Source: Nocardioides sp. HDW12B
GTDB lineage: Bacteria; Actinomycetota; Actinomycetes; Propionibacteriales; Nocardioidaceae
Assembly: GCF_011299595.1 (NCBI RefSeq)
Contig: NZ_CP049867.1
Span: forward strand, 3,658,001 to 3,722,000
Reading direction: 5' to 3'
DNA length: 64,000 nucleotides
The notes beneath the pieces were generated by a model. The model was given only the letters and a program-made list of their open reading frames with translations, did not search any database and was not told the DNA's origin. Both the position numbers and the translations under genes were made by a program. Of this stretch, positions 54,455 to 62,502 are shown piece by piece (the stretch's first letter is position 1; each line of letters begins with the position of its first letter).

Positions 54455-54515
54455 GTGGACGCCTCCCACGGGTTGTGCTCCTTGGGAGGCGTCCATAACC
54501 CCGCGTTACATGGGG
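54455..54515 (-). repeat. 61-bp repeat element, right copy (inverted)
   Basis: It is the inverted partner of 53380-53440, identical over 28 + 24 bp. It contains perfect 12-bp hairpin arms GGACGCCTCCCA (54457-54468) and TGGGAGGCGTCC (54483-54494), and the 11-mer CACGGGTTGTG twice with a 20-bp period (54447 and 54467). It lies between the 3' ends of the GNAT and permease genes. Confidence 0.9.
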
Positions 54516-54544
54516 TTGGTTGTAAGTGTTGGTGGGGTGGGGGG

Positions 54545-55996
54545 TCAGCGGAGGTGGGACTCGGACTCCTCCAGCGCGGCGAACTCCTCCTCGGGCGCCG
54601 AGGCGACCAGGTGGTGGCGGCTGTAGAACCAGAAGTAGGCCAGCGCGGCCGCGAAGACCAGCGCGGTGATGAACGCCGCCTTCTCGTCGACGAAGAACGT
54701 CGCGATCACCGCGATCACGCTGAGCACCAGGGCGACCCCGGTCGTGGCGGTGCCGCCGGGGGTCCGGTAGGGACGCTCGAGGTCGGGCTCCTTGCGGCGC
54801 AGCACGATGTGGCTGAGGTTGAGCAGGACGTAGGAGACCGTCGCGCCGAACACCGCGATGTTGATGAGCAGCGCGCCGTCCTCGGTGATCGCGGCCAGCA
54901 GGAAGCCGATGGTGCCGGGCACGATGAGCGCTACCCACGGGGTGTTGCGCCCGCTGGTCAGCGACAGGGCCTTCGGCAGGTAGCCGGCCCGCGAGAGCGC
55001 GAACAGCTGGCGGGAGTAGGCGTAGATGATGGAGAAGAAGCTGGCGACCAGACCGGCGAGCCCGGCGTAGTTCACGAAGTCGGCCAGCAGGGAGTCGCCG
55101 CCCAGCGCCTCGCGGATCGCGGCCGGCAGCGGGTTGTCCGAGTCGGCGATGGTCGAGGATCCCGCCGCGCCCGGGACGATGAAGAGGATGAGGAACGCCG
55201 TCACCAGCAGCACGAGCATCCCGCCGATGATGCCGCGCGGCATGTCGCGCGCCGGGTCGTCGGTCTCCTCGGCGGCCAGCGGCACACCCTCGACGGCGAG
55301 GAAGAACCAGATGCCGTAGACCAGCGCCGCCACGACGCCGGAGATGCCGTAGGGCAGGAAGCTGCTCGACATCGTCGAGCCGTCCGGGTCGATGTCGAGC
55401 AGACGGTCGACCGAGAACTTCGGCGCCAGTCCCACGACGGTCGCGATGAGGGCGACCATCGCGACGGCGGTGATGCCGAACATCAGCTTGAGAGCCTCGC
55501 CGACGCCGTACAGGTGGACGCCGATGAAGATGAGGTAGGCACCGAGGTAGATCACCCAGAGACTGACCCCGCCGAGCAGCCCGAGCGCCTGGACGTAGCC
55601 GCCGATGAACACCGCGATGGCCGCCGGCGCGACGGCGTACTCGATGAGCACCGCCATGCCGGTCGCGAACCCACCCAGTGGGCCCAGGGCCCGTCGCGCG
55701 AAGCCGTAGCCCGCACCCGCCACCGGCAGCGCCGAGGACATCTCGGCCAGGCCGAAGACCATGCAGGTGTACATCAGGCCCATGAGGACGGTGGCGATCA
55801 GCAGGCCGCCCCAGCCGCCCTCGGCGAGGCCGAAGTTCCAGCCGGCGAAGTCGCCGGAGATGACGTAGCTGACCCCCAGGCCGGCCAGCAGGACCCAGCC
55901 TGCCGCACCTCGCTTGAGCTTGCGGTGCTCGAGGTAGCCCTCGTCCACCGCCTGGTAGTCGACGCGCTTCCCGGTCTTCTTGCCTGAGCTGGCCAT
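54545..55996 (-). CDS. APC family permease, ethanolamine-transporter type
   Basis: The 483-residue protein has twelve hydrophobic helices of the amino acid-polyamine-organocation superfamily. The N-terminal GVSYVISGDFAGWNFGLAEG is typical for the ethanolamine permease (EAT) subgroup; AEMSSALPVAGAGYGFARRA follows, and the tail is soluble and acidic. Ethanolamine or amino-acid uptake is inferred from the subgroup; no ethanolamine ammonia-lyase gene is in the window. ATG at 55996 is chosen as the first Met before the basic N-terminus. Confidence 0.87.
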   Translation of the reverse strand: MASSGKKTGKRVDYQAVDEGYLEHRKLKRGAAGWVLLAGLGVSYVISGDFAGWNFGLAEGGWGGLLIATVLMGLMYTCMVFGLAEMSSALPVAGAGYGFARRALGPLGGFATGMAVLIEYAVAPAAIAVFIGGYVQALGLLGGVSLWVIYLGAYLIFIGVHLYGVGEALKLMFGITAVAMVALIATVVGLAPKFSVDRLLDIDPDGSTMSSSFLPYGISGVVAALVYGIWFFLAVEGVPLAAEETDDPARDMPRGIIGGMLVLLVTAFLILFIVPGAAGSSTIADSDNPLPAAIREALGGDSLLADFVNYAGLAGLVASFFSIIYAYSRQLFALSRAGYLPKALSLTSGRNTPWVALIVPGTIGFLLAAITEDGALLINIAVFGATVSYVLLNLSHIVLRRKEPDLERPYRTPGGTATTGVALVLSVIAVIATFFVDEKAAFITALVFAAALAYFWFYSRHHLVASAPEEEFAALEESESHLR

Positions 55997-56126
55997 GCCT
56001 GCCGCCTCTCCCCGCCGCGGCGGGAGTCCCGCAGTCGGCCCGCCCGGTCGCGAGTCGATCAGGAAGAAAGTACCGAGAAGGGAGGTCGTGATGTGGCTTT
56101 CGGGGCCCGATTGTTTGGGGTTTCTG

Positions 56127-56142
56127 GGTTCCACGTGGAACC
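56127..56142. promoter_or_regulatory. parS: parS-like ParB-binding palindrome
   Basis: GGTTCCACGTGGAACC is a perfect 16-bp palindrome. Its 14-bp core GTTCCACGTGGAAC equals the parS core known from Pseudomonas and differs from the usual actinobacterial GTTTCACGTGAAAC by one symmetric change. It lies in the 196-nt gap between divergent permease and GNAT genes. I see no second copy in the window. Confidence 0.6.
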
Positions 56143-56192
56143 GATCCGGTCCACCCCTCGCCCGACGCCCGGTCAGATGGCACGATCGCGAC

Positions 56193-56507
56193 ATGTCCGA
56201 CCTCACCGTGAACGTCCGCGAGTCCCTGGCGACCAACCGCTTCGAGGCCGTCCTCGACGACGGCACGGTCGCCGGCTTCGCGCAGTACCGCCTCGAGTCC
56301 GACGGCTCCTACCGCGTCGTGCACACCGAGGTCTCCGACGCCTACGAGGGCGAGGGCATCGGCAGCACGTTGGCGCGCGGCATGCTCGACGCGCTGCAGG
56401 AGCGTGACCTCGCGGTGCGTCCGGACTGTCCGTTCATCGCCTCCTGGATGCAGAAGCACCCCGACTACCTCGACCTCCTCGCCGAGGACGTCGAGATCCA
56501 GGCCTGA
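56193..56507 (+). CDS. small GNAT-like N-acetyltransferase (YjdJ-type)
   Basis: The 104-residue protein matches the short acetyltransferase-like family (GCN5-type NATSE_hum-like). Landmarks are FEAVLDDGTVAGFAQYRLES, then HTEVSDAYEGEGIGSTLARG (acetyl-CoA loop) and RPDCPFIASWMQKHPDYLDL. The conserved Cys in CPFI and Trp in the last motif are typical. The substrate is unknown. The next gene starts 7 nt after its stop, so the two are an operon. Confidence 0.85.
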   Translation: MSDLTVNVRESLATNRFEAVLDDGTVAGFAQYRLESDGSYRVVHTEVSDAYEGEGIGSTLARGMLDALQERDLAVRPDCPFIASWMQKHPDYLDLLAEDVEIQA

Positions 56508-56514
56508 GCCCCGC

Positions 56515-58284
56515 ATGAGCTTCGACACCGTGGTCCGGGGCGGCCGCTGGTTCGACGGGACCGGCGCCGCCTCCGCCGTGCGCCACCTCGGGATCAGCGA
56601 CGGTCACGTCGTCGCGGTGTCCCCCGAGCCCCTCGACGAGACCGGCGCCGAGGTCGTCGACGCGACCGGACGCTGGGTGCTGCCGGGGATGGTCGACATC
56701 CACACCCACTACGACGTGGAGGTGCTGCAGGGTCCGGCGCTGGCCGAGTCGCTGCGCCACGGCGTCACCACCGTGCTGCTCGGGTCCTGCTCGCTGTCGA
56801 CCCTGCACGTCGACCCCACCACGGCCGGCGACCTCTTCGGTCGCGTCGAGGCCATCCCCCGCGCGCACGTCATCGCCGCGCTCGAGGAGACGCGCTCCCG
56901 GCTGCCCGGGGGCGGCTGGCGCACCGCCGAGGAGTACGTCGCTGCGCTCGAGTCCCTGCCGCTCGGCCCCAACCTCGGTGCCTTCGTGGGTCACTCCGAC
57001 CTGCGGGCCGCCGCGATGGGTCTCGACCGGGCCACCCGCGAGGACGTCCGCGCCAGCGAGGCCGAGATCGCCTCCATGCGGCACCGGCTGGTCGAGGCGC
57101 TCGACGCCGGCTTCGTCGGGATGTCGGCCCAGCAGCTGATGTTCGACAAGCTCGACGGCGAGGTCGCGCGCTCACGCACGCTGCCGTCGACGTACGCCTC
57201 GGCCCGGGAGCGGCGGCGGCTCAACGCGCTGCTGCGCGAGCGCGGCCGCGTGCTCCAGGGCGGGCCGGACATCACCTCGGTGCGCAGCATCGCGGCGATG
57301 ACGCTGTCGACGCTGCCGACCCGCGGCGTCCGCGAGCGGCTGAAGACCAGCCTGCTCTCGGCCGCCGACATCAAGGCCAACCCGGCGCTGGTGCACATCA
57401 TGGGGCCGATCGCGGCGACGGTGAACGCGCTGGGCGGCGACTTCCGCTGGCAGCACCTGCCGGTGCCGTTCGAGGTCTACGCCGACGGCATCGACCTGGT
57501 GATCTTCGAGGAGCTCGGCTCCGGCGCGGCCGCGCTGCACCTGGCCGACCAGGTCGAGCGCAACGCGCTGCTGGCCGACGAGGACTACCGCCGCTGGTTC
57601 CGCCGCGACTACGACGCGCGGTTCGGGATGCGGGTGTGGCACCGCGACTTCTTCGACGCCGAGATCGTCGACTGCCCCGACGACTCCGTGATCGGGAAGA
57701 CGTTCGGCCAGGTCGGCGTCGACCGTGGCGGCGCGACGCCGCTGCACCCGGTCGACGCGTTCCTCGACCTGGTCGTCGATCACGGCACCAAGCTGCGGTG
57801 GCGCACCACGATCTCCAACCACCGCCCCGAGTTCCTCGAGAAGCTGGGCCGCAGTCCCGGCGTGCAGATCGGCTTCTCCGACGCCGGGGCGCACCTGCGC
57901 AACATGGCGTTCTACAACTACGGTCTGAGGTTCCTGCGGCGCGTGCGCGACGCCGAGAGGGGCGGGCGGCCGTTCCTCAGCGTGGAGCAGGCGGTGCACC
58001 GGCTGACCGGCGAGCTGGCCGACTGGTACTCCCTCGACGCCGGGCACCTCCGCGTCGGGGACCGGGCCGACCTCCTCGTCGTGGACCCCGAGCGGCTCGA
58101 CGCGTCCCTGGACGACTACGCCGAGGCGCCGGTTCCGGCGTACGGGAACCTCTCGCGGATGGTCAACCGCAACGACGCCGCGGTGCCACTCGTCATGGTC
58201 GCCGGGACGACGGTGTGGGCCGACGGGCAGCCGGGCCCGGGTCTGGGCCGCGAGCGCACCGGCCGCTTCCTGCGCGCCACCTGA
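56515..58284 (+). CDS. amidohydrolase family protein (N-acyl-D-amino acid deacylase-like)
   Basis: The 589-residue enzyme has the amidohydrolase barrel of the D-aminoacylase group. LPGMVDIHTHYDVEV has metal ligands His63 and His65, GSCSLSTLHVD (Cys92) corresponds to the metal-bridging Cys region, and FSDAGAHLRNM carries the catalytic Asp. The C-terminus YSLDAGHLRVGDRADLLVVD closes the small beta-domain. Hydrolysis of an N-acylated amino acid or cyclic amide is expected; the substrate is unknown. It is coupled to the preceding GNAT gene. Confidence 0.85.
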   Translation: MSFDTVVRGGRWFDGTGAASAVRHLGISDGHVVAVSPEPLDETGAEVVDATGRWVLPGMVDIHTHYDVEVLQGPALAESLRHGVTTVLLGSCSLSTLHVDPTTAGDLFGRVEAIPRAHVIAALEETRSRLPGGGWRTAEEYVAALESLPLGPNLGAFVGHSDLRAAAMGLDRATREDVRASEAEIASMRHRLVEALDAGFVGMSAQQLMFDKLDGEVARSRTLPSTYASARERRRLNALLRERGRVLQGGPDITSVRSIAAMTLSTLPTRGVRERLKTSLLSAADIKANPALVHIMGPIAATVNALGGDFRWQHLPVPFEVYADGIDLVIFEELGSGAAALHLADQVERNALLADEDYRRWFRRDYDARFGMRVWHRDFFDAEIVDCPDDSVIGKTFGQVGVDRGGATPLHPVDAFLDLVVDHGTKLRWRTTISNHRPEFLEKLGRSPGVQIGFSDAGAHLRNMAFYNYGLRFLRRVRDAERGGRPFLSVEQAVHRLTGELADWYSLDAGHLRVGDRADLLVVDPERLDASLDDYAEAPVPAYGNLSRMVNRNDAAVPLVMVAGTTVWADGQPGPGLGRERTGRFLRAT

Positions 58285-58332
58285 CCTCCCGGTCCCGCCA
58301 CATTTCCTGCGGGCATCGACCAGAATCCCGCC

Positions 58333-59346
58333 ATGACCACCCTGCTGACCGGCGCGTCCGGCTTCCTCGGCGCGCACACCGTCGCCGCCCTCCTCGAGCG
58401 CGGGGAGCGCGTCCGCGCCTTCGTGCGTACGCCGAGCAAGCTCGCGTCCGCGCTCGCACCCCTGGGGCTCGACGTCGAGGACGACCGCATCGAGGTCACC
58501 GACAGCGGCGACATGACCGACGTCGCGGCCGTGCGGGCAGCGGTCGAGGGGTGCGACGCGGTGGTGCACGCGGCGGCGACGTACTCGTTCCGGCGCAGCG
58601 ACCGCACCGCGATGATGCGCGACAACACCGCCGGCACCGAGGCGGTGCTCGGCGCCGCCCGTGACGCCGGCTGCCGGGTGACGGTGCATGTGTCCTCGAC
58701 GGTGGCGCTGGCGCGGCCCGGCGGGGTCACCCTCGACCACCGCAGCCCGCTCGGTCCGGGGCACGGGCCCTACAGCGACAGCAAGGTCGCCTCGGAGCGG
58801 GTCGCGCGGCGGATGCAGGAGGCCGGCGACCCGGTCACCATCGTCAACCCGGGCGGGGTGATCGGGCCGCACGACCCCTACCTCGGCGAGACCAACGAGG
58901 TCCTCGTGCAGGTGCTCAACGGCAAGCAGCCCGTGTTCCCGCGCGGGCGCCAGCAGTTCGTCGACGTGCGCGACGTGGCGGCCGTGATCGTGGCGGCGCT
59001 GGACCAGGAGCCCGGCGGTCGCTACCTGATCCCGGGGCACGACGTCGAGCTGCCGCACGAGGCGCTGCGGCGGGTGACGGGGCGGCGGCTGCCGGTGCGC
59101 CCGCTGCCCGCGGGGCTGGTGGCCGGCCTCGCGATGCCCGGCTACCTCACCGGGTGGTCGTTCCTGCCGGGCTCGGTCGAGGGTGTGCGCATCAGCGCGT
59201 GCGGCAACTCGGTCGACGCCTCACGGACGACCGCCGACCTCGGCGTCGAGGCGCGGGGACAGGACGAGGCGCTGACCGACACGGTGCGCTGGCTCGTCGA
59301 GGCCGGGCACCTGCCGGCGAAGCTGGCCGGCACGGCCCTGTCCTGA
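58333..59346 (+). CDS. NAD-dependent epimerase/dehydratase family (extended SDR) protein
   Basis: The 337-residue protein has the extended short-chain dehydrogenase pattern. TLLTGASGFLGAHTVAALLE is the NAD(P) site, VVHAAATYSF follows, and YSDSK is the catalytic Tyr-Lys pair with Ser in VHVSSTVAL. It is similar in layout to dihydroflavonol reductase-like and 3-beta-HSD-like proteins. The substrate is unknown. CAGAAT lies 6 nt before the ATG with no ribosome site. Confidence 0.85.
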   Translation: MTTLLTGASGFLGAHTVAALLERGERVRAFVRTPSKLASALAPLGLDVEDDRIEVTDSGDMTDVAAVRAAVEGCDAVVHAAATYSFRRSDRTAMMRDNTAGTEAVLGAARDAGCRVTVHVSSTVALARPGGVTLDHRSPLGPGHGPYSDSKVASERVARRMQEAGDPVTIVNPGGVIGPHDPYLGETNEVLVQVLNGKQPVFPRGRQQFVDVRDVAAVIVAALDQEPGGRYLIPGHDVELPHEALRRVTGRRLPVRPLPAGLVAGLAMPGYLTGWSFLPGSVEGVRISACGNSVDASRTTADLGVEARGQDEALTDTVRWLVEAGHLPAKLAGTALS

Positions 59347-59355
59347 CCCGGCGGC

Positions 59356-60321
59356 TCAGAGCAGCAGCACGGACTTGCCGAGCGTGCGCCGCTCGGCCAT
59401 CTCGACCAGCGCGTCCTGGACGTCGTCGAGGCCGTAGGTGCGCCCGATCGGCGGGTCGACGACGCCGGACTCCAGCATCGGGACCAGCCGCTGCCACTGC
59501 TCGCGCATGTAGCCCTGGCGCGTCATCGCATAGGCGCCCCAGCCGACGCCGCGGACGTCGACGTTGTTGAGCAGCAGCCGGTTGACCTTCACCTGCGGGA
59601 TCTCGCCGCCGGTGAATCCGAGCACGAGCAGCCGACCCAGCGGCGCCAGGCTGCGCAACGAGTCGGTCATCAGGTCGCCCCCGACGACGTCGACCAGCAC
59701 GTCGACGCCGCGACCGTCGGTCAGCTCCTTGACCGCGTCGCGGAAGCCGTCGACCAGGACCGCCTCGTCGGCGCCGGCGGACCGGGCGAACTCCGCCTTC
59801 TCCTCGGTCGAGGTCAGGGCGATCACGCGGGCACCGAGGCCCTTGGCGACCTGGATGGCCGCGGTGCCCACCCCGCCGGCCGCGCCGTTGACCAGCACGG
59901 TCTCGCCCTCACGGAGCCCGGCGCGGGTGACGAGGGCGAACTCGGCGGTCAGGTAGTTCATGGGAAGGGCGGCGCCGGCCTCGAACGAGACGTTGTCGGG
60001 CAGCGCGAAGACCGACTCCGGGTGGAGAGCCACGACGTCGGCCCCACCGCCGTACGGCAGGACGCAGGCGACCCGGTCGCCGGCCGCGTGCCCGGAGCCC
60101 TCGGGCGCGCTGCGGACCACCCCGGCGAAGTCGACACCGAGCTGGAACGGCAGGTCGGGCTTGATCTGGTACTCGCCACGGGTCTGCAGCAGGTCGGGCC
60201 AGCTGATGCCGACGGCCTTCACCTCGACGACGACCTGGTCGGGGCCCGCGGACGGCTCCTCGACCTCGGTGACCTGGACGGACGACGGACCCTCGAGCGA
60301 GGTCACCTGGAGCGAGCGCAT
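59356..60321 (-). CDS. NADPH:quinone oxidoreductase-like zinc-independent alcohol dehydrogenase family protein
   Basis: The 321-residue protein belongs to the MDR superfamily. The N-terminal domain has VGISWPDLLQTRGEYQIKPD and LPFQLGVDFAGVV, and the cofactor domain has LVNGAAGGVGTAAIQVAKGL. The zinc-binding Cys residues of alcohol dehydrogenases are absent, as in quinone reductases (QOR). NADPH-dependent reduction of quinones or enones is expected. It is convergent with the epimerase gene, 9 nt apart. Confidence 0.88.
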   Translation of the reverse strand: MRSLQVTSLEGPSSVQVTEVEEPSAGPDQVVVEVKAVGISWPDLLQTRGEYQIKPDLPFQLGVDFAGVVRSAPEGSGHAAGDRVACVLPYGGGADVVALHPESVFALPDNVSFEAGAALPMNYLTAEFALVTRAGLREGETVLVNGAAGGVGTAAIQVAKGLGARVIALTSTEEKAEFARSAGADEAVLVDGFRDAVKELTDGRGVDVLVDVVGGDLMTDSLRSLAPLGRLLVLGFTGGEIPQVKVNRLLLNNVDVRGVGWGAYAMTRQGYMREQWQRLVPMLESGVVDPPIGRTYGLDDVQDALVEMAERRTLGKSVLLL

Positions 60322-60379
60322 GCGGGCGAGTATGCCCGTCCCCGCCGGCCGGAGGAGTCCAGGGGCGGGTGGGGTGGGG

Positions 60380-61651
60380 CTAGCGGACGACCTTGGCCAT
60401 CTCGAAGTGCATCGGGTCGGTGTAGCTCCAGTCGCCGCCCCAGGCGAAGCCCCACTCCTTGAAGATCGCGACCACGCCGCGGTCCATCTCCCCGACCGTG
60501 CCGCGCTGGTTGCCCGGCACGTTGAGGTCGACCGCGATGCCCCACGAGTGCAGCGAGAGGCCGTACTCCGGCGAGCGGTTGATGTAGCGCGGGTAGTAGC
60601 AGCCGGCGTACTCGTCGGGGTTGATCTCGTCGGCCAGCCCCATCTGCACGATCTCGTTCAGCGCGCCCCGCAGCTGCGGCAGCATCCCCTTGTTGCAGGT
60701 GACCGTGCCGAGGATCGGGACCTCCTCGGTGCGGATGTACTCGTTGACCCAGCTCTGCTCCGGGATGACGGTGCCGTCGGGGCCGTCGGTGTAGGAGAAG
60801 GTGCCGATCGCCTCGTTGACCGACTCACCGGTCAGCACGGCGGTCTGCTCGACGTCGAACTCGATCGCGAGCGTCCGCAGCACGGTGTCGTCGTCGAGGA
60901 CCTTGTCGAAGTCCTTCTTCAGCTCCGAGGGCGTCAGCGAGCCCGTCGAGAGCAGCAGCGCGTTGCCGGCCGGCAGCCCGACCTGATCGCCACGCTTGGC
61001 GTTCATGATGACGTCGAACGGCGTGACCTTGTCGAGCTCGTCGTGCAGCGGCGCGTAGGCGCCGACGTGCACCGACGGGCTGTCGTCGTCGGAGCCGAGC
61101 TGGAACATGTCGCCCTTGTCGACCAGCTTCTTGTCGACCTCGTCGTCGACGACCACCTCGCCGCCCGCCAGCCGCTCCCAGACGAAGTCGGCCTGCGCGG
61201 TCGCCACCGGCATGAAGCCGCGGAAGGCGGTGGCGTCGACGGCGGCGATGTCGAGCGTGCGGCCGTTGATCGAGGCCGAGGCCCACGACATCGGGACGGC
61301 GGCGTCGACGCCCTTGATGGCGGTGACCCGCTTCACCATCTCGTCCGAGAGCGGCTCGGTGCTCGTGATCAGCGCGTCGGAGGTGTACAGCTTCTCGAAG
61401 TCCCCCGGCGCGTCCACGGCGTACGACGAGTCGCCCTCGGCCGCCTCGGTGGCCTCCGGTGCCGGCTGGTCGCCACCGGCCGACTCGTCCTTCCCGGACC
61501 CGGGCTCGGCGACCTCACCGGTCGACGGCGAGGCCTCGTCGGAGACGTTGTCCACCAGGCTGTCCTGGTTGCAGGCGGCCACGAGCAACCCGAGGGCCAG
61601 GACCTGGGAGGCGACGAGCGCCCGGCGCCAACGAGCGGGGCGGGGGGACAT
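60380..61651 (-). CDS. M15-type peptidase domain lipoprotein with N-terminal MacB-core-like region
   Basis: The 423-residue protein has a lipoprotein signal peptide: basic start (SPRPARWRRA), VASQVLALGLLVAAC with the lipobox LVAAC, and a Ser/Glu-rich linker. Residues of about 85-260 (TSDALITSTEPLSDEMVKRV, VDATAFRGFMPVATAQADFV, GGEVVVDDEVDKKLVDKGD) look like the extracytoplasmic core of FtsX/MacB permeases. The C-terminus is an M15/VanY-like zinc peptidase with SLHSWGIAVDLNVPGN and SYTDPMHFEM. Cell-wall peptide cleavage outside the membrane is expected. CAGGAGAG lies before the ATG. It is divergent from lepB. Confidence 0.82.
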   Translation of the reverse strand: MSPRPARWRRALVASQVLALGLLVAACNQDSLVDNVSDEASPSTGEVAEPGSGKDESAGGDQPAPEATEAAEGDSSYAVDAPGDFEKLYTSDALITSTEPLSDEMVKRVTAIKGVDAAVPMSWASASINGRTLDIAAVDATAFRGFMPVATAQADFVWERLAGGEVVVDDEVDKKLVDKGDMFQLGSDDDSPSVHVGAYAPLHDELDKVTPFDVIMNAKRGDQVGLPAGNALLLSTGSLTPSELKKDFDKVLDDDTVLRTLAIEFDVEQTAVLTGESVNEAIGTFSYTDGPDGTVIPEQSWVNEYIRTEEVPILGTVTCNKGMLPQLRGALNEIVQMGLADEINPDEYAGCYYPRYINRSPEYGLSLHSWGIAVDLNVPGNQRGTVGEMDRGVVAIFKEWGFAWGGDWSYTDPMHFEMAKVVR

Positions 61652-61776
61652 GGACTCTCCTGGTGGGGCACGACGGTCGGGTTGCGGGTGAGGTGAGGGC
61701 GGGGTGCTGTCATTGTCCGTCGTCGCGTCAACTCCAGGGTCACAATCCACCATCTGGCGCCCGCTAGGGTCGGGCC

Positions 61777-62457
61777 ATGGCCGCCCCCGCTCCCGAGAAG
61801 CGCGCGCGCCGGCGTCGCGTCCCTGCCTGGCTCGAGACGATCCTGCTGCTCGGGCTGGCCCTGGTGCTGTCGGTGCTGCTCAAGGCCTTCGTCGTCCAGA
61901 TGTTCTTCGTGCCGTCGCAGTCGATGGAGCCGCTGTTCCGCACCGACGACCGGATCCTGGTCCAGAAGATCTCCTACTGGTCCGGCGACGTGGAGCGGGG
62001 CGACGTCGTCGTCTTCGAGGACCCGGGCGGCTGGCTCGGCGGGGAGCCGGTGCTGAACCCGCTCCAGCGCGCGATGGCCGTGGTGGGCCTCTACCCGCCC
62101 GGCGGGCACCTGGTGAAGCGGGTGATCGCGGTCGGTGGCGACCAGGTCGTCTGCTGCGACGACGACGGCCGGGTCACCGTCAACGGGGTCGCGCTCGACG
62201 AGGACGACTACCTCAAGCAGCCCGGTCGGCCCTCCGACCGCGACTTCGACGTCACCGTCCCCGAGGACCGGCTGTGGGTGATGGGCGACAACCGCGGCAA
62301 CAGCGAGGACTCCCGCTTCCACCAGCAGCAGGACCTCGGCACGATCCCCGTCGACGCGGTGGTGGGCAAGGTGTGGGCGATCGTGTGGCCAGGCGACCGG
62401 TTCTCCCTGGTCAAGCGCCCGGCGACCTTCGACGACCCCGCGCTCGACGGGTCCTGA
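61777..62457 (+). CDS. lepB: signal peptidase I
   Basis: The 226-residue membrane peptidase removes signal peptides from secreted proteins. After a basic N-terminus and one transmembrane helix (LETILLLGLALVLSVLLKAF), it has catalytic Ser49 in VPSQSMEP and Lys114 in HLVKRVIAVGG, plus the box GDNRGNSEDSR at 170-180. The length is normal. ATG at 61777 follows TAGGGT by 6 nt without a ribosome site, so it is probably leaderless. In many actinobacteria a second lepB lies near rnhB; this copy stands alone next to a molybdo-protein gene. Confidence 0.93.
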   Translation: MAAPAPEKRARRRRVPAWLETILLLGLALVLSVLLKAFVVQMFFVPSQSMEPLFRTDDRILVQKISYWSGDVERGDVVVFEDPGGWLGGEPVLNPLQRAMAVVGLYPPGGHLVKRVIAVGGDQVVCCDDDGRVTVNGVALDEDDYLKQPGRPSDRDFDVTVPEDRLWVMGDNRGNSEDSRFHQQQDLGTIPVDAVVGKVWAIVWPGDRFSLVKRPATFDDPALDGS

Positions 62458-62458
62458 C

Positions 62459-62480
62459 GCCCCCCGACCCATCCGGGGGC
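62459..62480 (+). terminator. hairpin after lepB
   Basis: GCCCCC and GGGGGC pair around a 10-nt loop starting right after the stop codon. No T-run follows, so it may be a weak terminator or an mRNA-stabilising structure. Confidence 0.45.
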
Positions 62481-62502
62481 GGCTCCGGGCCGAACACCCA
62501 CC

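Noticed and set aside
53380-54515. CRISPR array
   Set aside because: Only two repeat copies, inverted and about 1 kb apart with a gene between them. No regularly spaced direct repeats and no cas genes are in the window.
54440-54520. DnaA boxes or replication origin in the repeat region
   Set aside because: TTGTGGAC-like strings occur, but none matches TTATCCACA or TTGTCCACA, and no dnaA or dnaN gene is present.
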